NCBI RefSeq assembly: GCF_900240975.1
Contig: NZ_LT968775.1
Coordinates: 682,001 to 746,000, forward strand
Length of the DNA: 64,000 bases
DNA from: Mycobacterium sp. 4858
GTDB lineage: Bacteria; Actinomycetota; Actinomycetes; Mycobacteriales; Mycobacteriaceae
Reading direction: 5' to 3'
Under the pieces are notes generated by a model. It did no database searches. It had not been told where the DNA came from and was given only the letters and a program-made list of their open reading frames with translations. The translations under genes and the position numbers were made by a program. Below, piece by piece: positions 1-8,577 of this stretch (the stretch's first letter is position 1; every line of letters begins with the position of its first letter).

Positions 1-532
1 GAACGGCCGGTGGAACCTCGATGATGAAGCGTCGCTTCGCATTTGGCAGCGGCTGCTGTCCGCGGGCCGGCGCGTCGCGGCGGTCGCCGGCAGTGACTCC
101 CACACCCACGAGCAGCCGGTGGGTTCACCGCAGACCGTCGTGCATGCGCGTGAGTTGTCGGTACCCGCGATCATCGAGGGGCTGCGCTGCGGCCGCTCGT
201 ACATCGCCCGATCACGTGCCGTCACCGTGGAGTTCACCGCGTCGAGCCCGGACGCCGCCGACGTCGCCGGCCCCGGCCAGACACTGAAGGTTCCGCGCGA
301 GACCCCGGTCACCGTCACGGCGATGGTCACGGGAGCACCCGGCACAACTGCCACCCTGATCACCGCGGCCGGTTGTGTGGGACGCGCGAGGGTCGGTGGG
401 CCGGCGCGGACCATGCTGCGATGGGCACTCGACGCCGAGTCCGCGCGCTTCGCGCGGCTGGAGCTGCGCGACGCACAACGGCGTCCGCTCGGCGCGATGG
501 TTGCGTTCACCAACCCGATCTGGCTGGCATGA
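1..532 (+). CDS. PHP-domain metallohydrolase (CehA/McbA-like), 5'-truncated
   Basis: The reading frame is open from base 2, so the gene begins before the window; only about 176 C-terminal residues are present. Near the start of the visible part is GSDSHTHEQPVG, the His/Asp metal-binding signature of PHP-type phosphoesterases. It is followed by a 'surprise' segment, IIEGLRCGRSYIARS, usual in CehA/McbA family proteins, where a C-terminal beta-rich domain follows the PHP core. The family hydrolyses phosphoesters or related bonds using bound metals; the substrate is unknown. The stop is TGA at 530-532. Family call is from the motif only. Confidence 0.7.
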   Translation, partial: NGRWNLDDEASLRIWQRLLSAGRRVAAVAGSDSHTHEQPVGSPQTVVHARELSVPAIIEGLRCGRSYIARSRAVTVEFTASSPDAADVAGPGQTLKVPRETPVTVTAMVTGAPGTTATLITAAGCVGRARVGGPARTMLRWALDAESARFARLELRDAQRRPLGAMVAFTNPIWLA

Positions 533-705
533 GCGGGTGCGGCCGCGCGGCGGACCGCGAGCGTCGCCCTAGGTTTCGGCTGTGAGACGTTGGGCTATTC
601 CTGAGTTTGCTGGCGGCGGCAACCGCAACAGCGGGGCAACAGCAAGGCGGGATCCAAACGAAGCTCCAACGGACTGACTATCTCCGCGCCCGGGCCACTG
701 ATGGA

Positions 706-1870
706 GTGCAGATTGCACCGGGCGGGGTTCTCGGCGACGGTCGGTACGAATTGCGCGGTGTCCTGGGCCGCGGGGCGATGGCCGAGGTGCGTGAGGGCTG
801 GGATCGCAAGCTGGGCCGGCCCGTCGCCATCAAGCTGCTCTATCCCGGGGTGGCCGACCGGCCGGACAGCCGCTTGCGGTTCGACACCGAGGCGCGCGCT
901 GCCGCGCGGCTGACCGGCCGGCACGTCGTGGTGGTCCACGACGTCGGCGAGCATCAGGGGTTGCCGTTCATCGTGATGGAGCGCCTGCCGGGGGTGTCGC
1001 TGGCCGACCACATCGCCCGCGGGCCGCTGCCCCCGGCGTTCGTGCACGCCGTCCTCGACGGCGTCCTCGACGCCCTGGCCGAGGCGCATCACGCCGGCAT
1101 CCTGCACCGCGACGTCAAGCCGGGCAACATCCTGTTCACCGCCGCGGGCGAACCCAAGCTCGCCGATTTCGGCATCGCCAAGACGTCCGGCGCCGCCTAC
1201 ACCCGGGCGGGGGAAGTCGTCGGCAGCATGGCCTATCTGAGCCCCGAGCGACTGACGTCCAAGCCGGCCACCGCTGCCGACGACCTGTATGCCGTCCGAC
1301 GACCTGTATGCCGTCGGCGTGGTGGGGTTCGAGGCGCTGACCGGGCGGCGGCCGTTCCCGCAGGAGGACCTGGGCGCCCTGGCGCACGCGATCCTGCACG
1401 ACTCGCCGCCGCCGGTTGCGGCGCTGCGCCCGGACGTGCCACCGCCCCTTGCCGCCGCGATCGAACGGGCGATGGCCCGCGACCCGGCCCGGCGGTTCGA
1501 CCAGGCCGGCACGATGCGCGCCGCGCTCGCGGGCCGTGCCGTCGCGGCGAGGTCCACCGGCACCCGGGTGATGGACGCCCCGGTCGTCGCGCCGCTCACC
1601 TACACATTCGTGGGCGCGCCGCCGGAGCCGGCCACGCCGCGGCGCAAGTGGTGGGTGGCGGCGATCGTCGCCGCGTTCGTGCTGGCCCTGCTCCTGTTGG
1701 CGATCGACCCGCCGTTCTCGGCGTCGCCGCCCACGCCGGTCAACACCACGACCACGCCGGCGCCCCCGCCCACGACGACGACCACCACACCCACCACGAC
1801 GACGACGCTGCCGGCGCCACAGGGGCCGCCGCCGCACCCGGGCAAACACAAGGGCGGGCACGGCGGCTGA
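706..1870 (+). pseudogene. Membrane Ser/Thr protein kinase (PknF-type), frameshifted
   Basis: This is a eukaryotic-like receptor kinase. From a GTG start at 706 the N-lobe begins at about residue 14 (glycine loop GRGAMAEV, VAIK lysine at residue 43), followed by an intact HRDVKPGN catalytic loop near residue 134 and a DFG motif. At 1277-1314 a perfect 19-bp tandem duplication shifts the frame inside the DDLYAVGVVGFEAL helix (alpha F). The rest of the C-lobe, one transmembrane segment (about 1651-1710) and a Pro/Thr-rich extracytoplasmic tail continue in another frame to 1870. Removing one 19-bp copy restores one open frame. As written the product would be truncated after the activation loop. 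A TTG at 607 is an alternative start. Confidence 0.85.
1277..1314 (+). repeat. Perfect 19-bp tandem duplication disrupting the kinase gene
   Basis: The 19-base unit ccgacgacctgtatgccgt occurs at 1277-1295 and again, with no gap, at 1296-1314. Nineteen is not a multiple of three, so the second copy causes the frameshift in the kinase gene. It looks like a recent slippage event or a sequencing/assembly error. Confidence 0.97.
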
Positions 1871-2028
1871 CGCCTGATGTGGGATCGGTAGCCGGCCCGC
1901 CCAACTTCAACTGCGGCCTATTCTGGTGCCCGGTGCCGCCGCACGCATGAGCCGGCGCACGTTAGGTCGGCGGCGGATTGGGGAACCCGCCGGGCTGGAC
2001 CTGTTGGACGTAGCGAAAGGACTGCCCA

Positions 2029-3462
2029 TTGACCTCGCGGCTTGGCACCCGGTTCGGGCCCTACGAGCTGCGATCACTGATCGGGGCGGGCGCGACGGGC
2101 GAGGTCTACCGGGCACACGACACGGTGAGGGACCGGACGGTCGCGGTCAAGCTGTTGCCCGCCGCGATGTCCGCGGATCCCGGCTTCCAGCAACGGTTTC
2201 GGCGGGAATGCGCTGTTGCCGCAGGGTTGCGGGAGCCCCACGTCATCCCGATGCACGACTTCGGTGCGATTATCGGGGTTTTCTTCGTCGACATGCATCT
2301 GGTCGAGGGCGGCAGCCTCAAGGACCTGCTGCGCGAGCGGGGACCGCTGGAAGCGCCGCGGGCCGCGTCGATCGTCGCGCAGGTGGCGCGGGCGCTGGAC
2401 GCCGCGCACGCCGCCGGGCTGGTGCACCTGGGTGTCCGGCCGGAACACGTGCTGCTGACTCCCGATCACTTCGCGTATCTGGTCGACTTCGGGATCGGGC
2501 ACGCCGACCCGTCACGCGTCTACATGGCACCCGAGCGGTTCACCACCGGCCGCGTCGGGCCGCAGACCGACGTGTACTCCCTGGCGTGCCTGCTCTATGA
2601 GTGCCTCACCGGTCAGCCGCCGTTCGAGACCGCGGACCCCGACGAGCTGAAGACGGCGCACATGCTTTCGCCGGCGCCGCGGCCCAGCATCATGCGGCGC
2701 GGCGTGGGCCGGGCCTTCGACGACGTCGTCGCCCGCGGCATGGCCAAACAGCGCACGGCGCGGTTCGGCTCCGCGGGCGAACTCGCCCGCGCGGCCAGCG
2801 AGGCCGTGTCCGAGGTGTACGAGCCGGCGGCGGTCAGCGCTGCCGCGGCGCCGCTTCGCACCCGGCCGTTCGAGGCGGTCTATCCGAATCCCGACGACAC
2901 GGGGGTCACCCCGTATCCGCCTGCTGACGCGCCCCCTTCGCCGCCGCATCGGCCGTTCGTCGGCCGCGGCCCGCTGGTGGCGGCCGGGGCGGCGGTGGCG
3001 CTGGTGATCGTCGGGCTGATCGTGGCGCTGGTCTCGGCTCTCAGTCAGGGCGGCGCGCCGCCGCCGCGGGCGGCTCAGGCGCCATCACCCGCGCCGTCCA
3101 GCACGCCGCCGCCGAAGACGCCGGCGCTGTCGGCTCCGGTGCGGGGCGCCGACGGGTTGGGGTTCGTCGGCGAGACCGCCCGCTGCGACCCGGGGAATCC
3201 GCCGGCGGCCGTGGTGCGGACCGCCAAGTCGCTGGCCGTGGTGTGTGAAAACCTCAGCGGCAGTTACTACTACCGCGGCGAACGGATCAGCGACGGCGCG
3301 CACATCGAGCTGTCGAACGCCGAGCGCGCGGGGGACGGGTTCGACGTCACCAATCCGTTGAACGGTGTGCGCTACGAGGTGCGCCCGGATCGGCTGCGGA
3401 TCATCAGCTTTGGGCACGTCGATTCGTCGGAGCCGGTGTTGCAGTACGCGACAGCGTCCTGA
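2029..3462 (+). CDS. Membrane Ser/Thr kinase-like protein, predicted pseudokinase
   Basis: This is a 477-residue kinase-fold protein. The glycine loop (residues 18-27), VAVK lysine 41, alpha-C glutamate and DFG (153-155) are present. The catalytic loop reads HLGVRPEH (133-140) instead of HRDVKPEN: the catalytic Asp is Gly135, the Lys is Arg137 and the Mg-binding Asn is His140. The DFG-to-APE segment is only about 17 residues long. It therefore probably binds nucleotide or partners without phosphotransfer. A Pro-rich linker, one membrane helix (about residues 315-337) and an extracytoplasmic domain with two Cys follow. The TTG start is chosen for the gaaagga ribosome site 8 bases upstream. It lies just downstream of the frameshifted active-type kinase gene, so partnership with it is possible. 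Confidence 0.85.
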   Translation: MTSRLGTRFGPYELRSLIGAGATGEVYRAHDTVRDRTVAVKLLPAAMSADPGFQQRFRRECAVAAGLREPHVIPMHDFGAIIGVFFVDMHLVEGGSLKDLLRERGPLEAPRAASIVAQVARALDAAHAAGLVHLGVRPEHVLLTPDHFAYLVDFGIGHADPSRVYMAPERFTTGRVGPQTDVYSLACLLYECLTGQPPFETADPDELKTAHMLSPAPRPSIMRRGVGRAFDDVVARGMAKQRTARFGSAGELARAASEAVSEVYEPAAVSAAAAPLRTRPFEAVYPNPDDTGVTPYPPADAPPSPPHRPFVGRGPLVAAGAAVALVIVGLIVALVSALSQGGAPPPRAAQAPSPAPSSTPPPKTPALSAPVRGADGLGFVGETARCDPGNPPAAVVRTAKSLAVVCENLSGSYYYRGERISDGAHIELSNAERAGDGFDVTNPLNGVRYEVRPDRLRIISFGHVDSSEPVLQYATAS

Positions 3463-3564
3463 TCACCACGGCCGCAACGTCCACCCGACAAGGGGACCTT
3501 GTCCTCTGGCCGTATCCCGGTTGTGGATGGAGACTCGGGTACCTGCAGGTCGTGGAGGTGCAAG

Positions 3565-5196
3565 GTGGCAGAGCGACGCCGGCTGGGCATCCAGGACGCC
3601 CTGTGGCTGGAGATGGACCGCCCCAACAACCTCATGGTCGTCGACACGGTGGTCTGGACGGCCGATCCGCTCGACTGGGGCCGGGTGCGTCAGGTCATCG
3701 ATGAGCGGCTCACCAACCGTTATCCCGTGTTCCGCAGCCTGGCGGTCCAGGACTCCGACGGCTCGTGGTGGTGGGAGGTCGACGAGAACTTCGACTTCGG
3801 GCAGCACGTCACGATCGTGGACCTCGAGGACCCCGACGACCGCCGCGAGTTGCAGGCATTGGTGGCCAGCCACCACACCGAAATGCTCGACCGCAAAAAG
3901 CCACTCTGGAAAGGCATTTGGGTGAACCGCTACCGGAAGGGTAGCGCGATGATCATGCGGACCCACCACGCCGTCGCCGACGGCATGCGCATGGTCGAGC
4001 TGGCGATGAGCCTGTTCGACGCGTCGCCCGAAGGTGGGCCCATCCGCGGTCCCGACGTCGTGCAGCACGCGGCGCGGCCCCACCCGCCGGGGCGGCCGAT
4101 GAAGGACCGGCTGCGGGCCGCGGCGGTACGGGTGGCGGGCACGGCGCGGCGCGCGAGATCGGTCGTCGATGAGATGCTGGACGACCCGGTCGGACGGGGG
4201 ACGGACATGGCTGAAGGGGTCGTGAGGGTCACCGCCGGATTGCCTCGAATTCTTGCTCGTGCCAACGACTTCGGTCGCTTGGCGTTGGAGAACCCGGTGG
4301 GGGCCGGCCACACGATCACGATGTCGGCGCGGGCGACGGTGTCCGACGTCGCCGAGTCCGTCCGCTCCACCATGCGGGCGGCGGTGCCCGGCAGTGGCGC
4401 GCTGGTCGACGTGTTCTCGTCCGCGCCCGGTGACGTGGACACGGTCCGCAAACTGCTGATCGGCACCCGCAACGACGCGACCCTGTGGACGGGGGCCGCA
4501 GGCCTCGACAAAGCGGTGGCATGGTCGGAGCCGATCCCGCTGGCCAAAGTGAAGGCCGTCGCCAAGGCGAACCGGTGCACGGTCAACGACGTGCTGGTGA
4601 CGTGTGTGGCCGGAGCGTTGCACGACTACCTCGAGGCCCAACACGCCCGCTGCTCCGCGGTGACCTTCATGGTGCCGGTCAACCTCAAGCCGGTCGACGT
4701 GACGCTGCCCGACAATCTGGGAAATGAATTCGCCCTCGTACAACTCGAACTGCCGACCGACGAACCCGATGCCCTGCGAGTGCTGGCCGTGGCCAAACGG
4801 CGGATGAACCGGATCAAGCACGGCCACGAGGCGGCCGTGGCGTTTCGCCTGCAGGAGACCATCGCCGGGTTCAACAGGCAGCTCTATGAAGCGTCGGTGG
4901 GCCTGTTCACCGACCGCACGATCGGCACGCTCACGAACGTGCCCGGCCCGCCGATGCCGGTGTACCTGGCCGGCAGCAAGGTGGAGGGCATCGTCGGGTG
5001 GGCGCCCGTTTCGGGCAACCAGCCCATGAGCTTCGGCATCTTTACCTACAACGGTGACGTGACCGTGGGCATCGCCTGTGACAAAACCCTTGTGCCCGAA
5101 CATGAGGCGATCGTCGAAGGCTTTACCGACGCCTTCGACCGGTTGTTGGCGGCGACTCCTCGGCCAGGCCCGACTGCACGAGCGCGTCGTCGATGA
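3565..5196 (+). CDS. WS/DGAT-type wax ester synthase / diacylglycerol acyltransferase
   Basis: A GTG start at 3565 with ggagg upstream gives 543 residues, a usual length for mycobacterial triacylglycerol synthases. The active-site motif HHAVADG (HHxxxDG) lies near residue 134. The C-terminal half contains the NVPGPP block typical of the WS/DGAT C-terminal domain (TLTNVPGPP). These enzymes transfer acyl groups from acyl-CoA to diacylglycerol or fatty alcohols, making storage lipid or surface waxes. Mycobacteria carry many paralogues, so I assign no gene symbol. The last 74 bases overlap the 3' end of the hydrolase gene on the opposite strand. Confidence 0.9.
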   Translation: MAERRRLGIQDALWLEMDRPNNLMVVDTVVWTADPLDWGRVRQVIDERLTNRYPVFRSLAVQDSDGSWWWEVDENFDFGQHVTIVDLEDPDDRRELQALVASHHTEMLDRKKPLWKGIWVNRYRKGSAMIMRTHHAVADGMRMVELAMSLFDASPEGGPIRGPDVVQHAARPHPPGRPMKDRLRAAAVRVAGTARRARSVVDEMLDDPVGRGTDMAEGVVRVTAGLPRILARANDFGRLALENPVGAGHTITMSARATVSDVAESVRSTMRAAVPGSGALVDVFSSAPGDVDTVRKLLIGTRNDATLWTGAAGLDKAVAWSEPIPLAKVKAVAKANRCTVNDVLVTCVAGALHDYLEAQHARCSAVTFMVPVNLKPVDVTLPDNLGNEFALVQLELPTDEPDALRVLAVAKRRMNRIKHGHEAAVAFRLQETIAGFNRQLYEASVGLFTDRTIGTLTNVPGPPMPVYLAGSKVEGIVGWAPVSGNQPMSFGIFTYNGDVTVGIACDKTLVPEHEAIVEGFTDAFDRLLAATPRPGPTARARRR

Positions 5197-6313
5197 AGCG
5201 CTGCACCGGCCGCGAGCGGAAGAATCCGGTGTGACCGCCTGGGTACCATTGGATTTCGGGTTTGTCCCAGTGCTCCCAGAGCCGGGTGACCTGGTCGCGT
5301 GGGTGCACCAGCCGGTCGGCGAGGCCGGCGTAGATGAAGCGGCCCTTTTTCGGCACGCGCGGGGTTAACGCCAGCGGGGAGATCATCCGGCCGAGGGGTT
5401 TGGCCGTGTCCATCGTGTGGCGCAGGGCGGCGTGGCCGCTGAGGCCGGCGTGGCGTCCGACCAGGTTCACCAGGTCGACGGCCGGTACGCCCAGGATCGC
5501 GCAGGTGAGGCCGTCGTCGAGGCTGGCGATCAGCGACGAGATCAGGCCGCCGAGGGAGATGCCGTTGACCCCGATCGCCGCGTCGGGCTGCTCCGCGCGG
5601 ATCCAGGTGATGAGGCGCCGGATGTCCCAGACCGCCTGGGCGGCGCCATGCACGTCGTCGAGCACGTCCTCACTGGGGAATTTCGGGCCGCTTGCTCGGG
5701 GGCCGTGCAGGGGAAGCACGGGGAGCGCGACGTTCAGGCCGAGATCTCGGTAGAGGTGCCAGGCATGAAACAGCATGGGGTCCAGGGCGGCGCGTCCCAT
5801 CTCGGCGCCGTGGATACAGATCAGCCAGGGCCGCGGCCGGCGGTGCCGGAACATCAGGGCGTACTCGCGGTTGTTGCGGGTGTAGCTGCGCCACCGGCCC
5901 CGGCCGGGTTCGCCGTCGTGGGGCTCGTAGTCGCTGTCGAAGGACAGCCGCTCGTAGTTGCGTCCCATCCTGCTGACGCGTTTGACCGTGACGTCGGTGG
6001 GAGGCGGGGGCGGGGCGAAGAACCCCTCGGGATTGTCGAGCCAGCCCTTGTCGCCATAGAACTCTTGTGCCGCAACGGTTTCTGTGTCGATTCGTTCGAG
6101 CGTTGCCGCGTCGGGGGCTCCACGCAGCAGGCTGAAGCCGCTCAGCAGGATTTCGTCGCGGAATGCCTGCGCCGCGAGCGCGATGGTGGGCCGGGCCACC
6201 GGTAGCTCGTCGGGCTGACGATCCAGGTAGGTGCCCCAGGAGCGGGCGTAGAAGCCGCCGGTGCGGGTGAATGGCCCGAGCAGGTGCGTGATCGGGTTGG
6301 CGGTTTCTGGCAT
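5123..6313 (-). CDS. Alpha/beta hydrolase (esterase/lipase-like)
   Basis: The 396-residue protein has the alpha/beta hydrolase nucleophile elbow GISLGG, an upstream ICIHGAEMG oxyanion-type strand turn, an Asp-containing strand (AGLADRLVHP) and a late His in GGHTGF, giving a plausible Ser-Asp-His triad. The N-terminal ~150 residues are a family-specific extension. The ATG directly follows the TAG of the upstream P450 gene, with zero spacing, so the two are surely co-transcribed and probably act on one lipid or xenobiotic substrate. The substrate is not deducible. Confidence 0.85.
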   Translation of the reverse strand: MPETANPITHLLGPFTRTGGFYARSWGTYLDRQPDELPVARPTIALAAQAFRDEILLSGFSLLRGAPDAATLERIDTETVAAQEFYGDKGWLDNPEGFFAPPPPPTDVTVKRVSRMGRNYERLSFDSDYEPHDGEPGRGRWRSYTRNNREYALMFRHRRPRPWLICIHGAEMGRAALDPMLFHAWHLYRDLGLNVALPVLPLHGPRASGPKFPSEDVLDDVHGAAQAVWDIRRLITWIRAEQPDAAIGVNGISLGGLISSLIASLDDGLTCAILGVPAVDLVNLVGRHAGLSGHAALRHTMDTAKPLGRMISPLALTPRVPKKGRFIYAGLADRLVHPRDQVTRLWEHWDKPEIQWYPGGHTGFFRSRPVQRFIDDALVQSGLAEESPPTTGRRRR

Positions 6314-7567
6314 CTAGCCTCGCTTTGCCCCGGGGGTGAAGGTGACCGGCAGCGTGCCGAGCCCGGTCATGCTGGGGTTGCCCAGGTATTGGTGGACGTT
6401 GTCGATATCGACTCGGTAGTCGGGGATGCAGTCGAGGACGGCCTTCACCATGACCTCGGCCATGAGGCGCGCGAGGTGTGAGCCGATGCAGCGGTGCGGC
6501 CCGAGCCCGAACGCGACGTGACGGTTGGGCGCGCGGTCCAGGATGACCTCGTCGGGCTTCGGGAATTCTTTCTCGTCGTGGTTGGCCGACAGCCAGCTGA
6601 TGACGACCCTGTCGTTCTTTCGCAGGCGTTGGCCGTCGAGTTCGACGTCGTGAGTGACTGTGCGGCTGAGGGTTTGGTTGACCGAGAAGTAGCGCAGGAA
6701 TTCGTCGGTGGCGGTGCGGTAGAGCTCGGGGTGGTCGATGAGTTGTCGCCTCAGGTCCGGGTGGGTGCCCAGGTGGTGGAGTGTGAGCGCGGTCTGGGAG
6801 GTGGTGGTGTCGACGCCGCCGCCGATGAGGTTCCACAGGATGTTGAGCAGCTGTTCGTCGGTGAGGCGGTGGCCGTCGAACTCGAACTGAAACAGAAAGC
6901 TGGTCAGGTCGTCTGTCGGTTTGGCCCGCCTGCCGGCCGCGTACTCGAGGACTTCTTCCATCATCTTCGGGACTTTGGCGATGGCGTCGAGGTACTCCGG
7001 GCTGTCTTGCGGGACGGCCATGACGGAGTGGAAGAGGTGGGCGTAGAGGTGCCAGTTGTCGAGGGGCAGGCCCATTAGCTTCATGGTGAGGATGGCCGGG
7101 ACCGGGCTGGCGTAGTCGAGGACGAGGTCCATGCGGCCGTCTTCGATCTTGTGGTCGAGGAACTCATGCGCCTTGTGTTCCATGAAGGGCTTGAGTTTCT
7201 GGACTGCGCCGGGGGAGAAGAACGGGGCCAGCGCGTGGCGCAGGGCCTGGTGGTAGGGGCCGTCGACCTCGCCGATGCCCAGGGCCGGCTGGCCTTCCGG
7301 GCGCGGGACGCCCATCTCGCCCTGGTAGTCCACGCCGTCTTCCGAGTTGGGCTCGTACTTGGGGGCGAAGGTTTCGCCGTCTCTGGCCGTGCGGCTGACC
7401 GCGTCGTAGCTGCTGAGGAACCAGAACCCGCCGTAGTTCTCGTTCCAGGCGACCGGGCACTTCTGTCGCAGCTCGGCGTTGACGGCGTTTTCGTCGAGGT
7501 TGAACGCGTCGGAGTGATGGTCGAAGTCGACGATGGCGTCTTCGGCGACGTCGGGACGGGTTGTCAT
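6314..7567 (-). CDS. Cytochrome P450
   Basis: The 417-residue P450 carries the heme-thiolate loop FGLGPHRCIGSHLAR near residue 358, the I-helix GGGVDTTTSQ oxygen-activation segment and an ExxR-type helix (DEFLRYFS). It has no membrane anchor, as usual for bacterial soluble class I P450s that take electrons from ferredoxin. A GGTGGAGGACC ribosome site lies just upstream of the ATG. The alpha/beta hydrolase follows with no gap. A VOC protein is divergently transcribed 75 bp away, sharing the promoter region. The subfamily was not identified. Confidence 0.93.
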   Translation of the reverse strand: MTTRPDVAEDAIVDFDHHSDAFNLDENAVNAELRQKCPVAWNENYGGFWFLSSYDAVSRTARDGETFAPKYEPNSEDGVDYQGEMGVPRPEGQPALGIGEVDGPYHQALRHALAPFFSPGAVQKLKPFMEHKAHEFLDHKIEDGRMDLVLDYASPVPAILTMKLMGLPLDNWHLYAHLFHSVMAVPQDSPEYLDAIAKVPKMMEEVLEYAAGRRAKPTDDLTSFLFQFEFDGHRLTDEQLLNILWNLIGGGVDTTTSQTALTLHHLGTHPDLRRQLIDHPELYRTATDEFLRYFSVNQTLSRTVTHDVELDGQRLRKNDRVVISWLSANHDEKEFPKPDEVILDRAPNRHVAFGLGPHRCIGSHLARLMAEVMVKAVLDCIPDYRVDIDNVHQYLGNPSMTGLGTLPVTFTPGAKRG

Positions 7568-7642
7568 TTGGTTGGTCCTCCACCGCGACCGAGGTGCTTT
7601 TTACACTATCTTTGCATTATTGCGCGCCCGAGAAAGGCCACG

Positions 7643-8095
7643 ATGATTAGTCACCGGACGACCTTCAACCATGTCGGATTGTGCGTCTCCGATCGCGAGC
7701 GGTCGCGGCGGTTCTACGAAAATGTGCTCGGGTTCCAGTTCTGGTGGGAGCTCGATCCGCCAGACGGCCCGACGTCCAAGCTGGTGCAGCTGCCCGAGCC
7801 ACTCGGCGTGCACGCGACCTATCTGGTGCGGGATGGCTTCGTGCTCGAGTTAATGGACTACTCGAGGCGCCAGGTTCAGGCCGGGTCCGAGCGCGTGATG
7901 GATCAGATTGGGCTGACGCATATTTCGTTCTCGGTGTCTGATCTTCCTGGCGCGTTGGAGAAGGTTGTCGAGTTTGGGGGTGCCGTGGTCGACGGGACCG
8001 TGACCGAGGCGATGGCGATGATTCGGGATCCGGACGGGCAGTTGCTGGAGTTGCTTGCGGAGGGGTGGTTGTCGGCATTGCCGCCTCGGCCGTAG
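7643..8095 (+). CDS. VOC-superfamily protein (glyoxalase/extradiol dioxygenase fold)
   Basis: The 150-residue protein shows the two beta-alpha-beta-beta-beta modules of the vicinal oxygen chelate fold. Its first module begins FNHVGLCVSDRERSRRFYE, its second has THISFSVSDL, and it ends with the typical IRDPDGQLLELLA strand. Metal ligands would be the His of NHVG, the His of THIS and the Glu of LELL. The ATG at 7643 is preceded by gaaagg, and longer upstream frames lack support. It is divergent from the P450, which suggests a shared catabolic role. The reaction is unknown. Confidence 0.85.
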   Translation: MISHRTTFNHVGLCVSDRERSRRFYENVLGFQFWWELDPPDGPTSKLVQLPEPLGVHATYLVRDGFVLELMDYSRRQVQAGSERVMDQIGLTHISFSVSDLPGALEKVVEFGGAVVDGTVTEAMAMIRDPDGQLLELLAEGWLSALPPRP

Positions 8096-8577
8096 GGGGT
8101 CTCCGTAGGGTCGTCTTAGTGTGGCCGCTGGCAATGCCGTCATATTGCGTTGGGTTCGAGCCGCGCACCACTTCACCCTCTGGCAGGGCTGCGCCAGGTC
8201 CCGACGGCGATCGGTTTACATCGTACAGACTCGGGAGCAGCTCATTGTGCTCGACGTTAGACCTGCCTGGCGAAGACCGACGGCCCGCCGCCCTCCACGG
8301 ACACCGTCGACATCGACCACTTCAGCCCATCCCGCAACCGTTGGTCGCCATGCTGTAGTCCGGCTGCCGGTGCTGTCGGGTGATCCCGATCATTCGCGAA
8401 CATGTCTTTAACATGGCCGTCAGCATCGACAGTCGAGACGACCGTCGAGATTCGACGACGGCCTGGTGGTTCGACGCCGGTGGACTCGTCAGCGGATTGG
8501 TGCCGCCAGAGTCTGACCCTGGCAATGGTGTCGGTGGTCGCGAGTAGTGTCGGCCGCAGAAAGGGCGACGAGGGGCC
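8096..8577. other. Non-coding stretch, left edge of the accessory island
   Basis: This 480-base interval contains no open frame that reads like protein. It marks the change from high-GC mycobacterial genes to the less GC-rich island. I looked for a tRNA 3' end or integrase recognition repeat; a ggttcgag string near 8154 resembles a T-loop but no cloverleaf can be built around it. Confidence 0.5.

Noticed and set aside
1740..1812. Repetitive accacgacg run as a possible repeat element
   Set aside because: It encodes the Thr-rich outer linker of the kinase and is explained by protein composition.
3463..5103. A 546-codon minus-strand frame covering the WS/DGAT gene
   Set aside because: It is the mirror of a well-supported gene, and its composition (His/Arg/Gly-rich) is not protein-like.
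8150..8172. A gttcgag string resembling a tRNA T-loop at the island edge
   Set aside because: No acceptor, D or anticodon stems can be folded around it.
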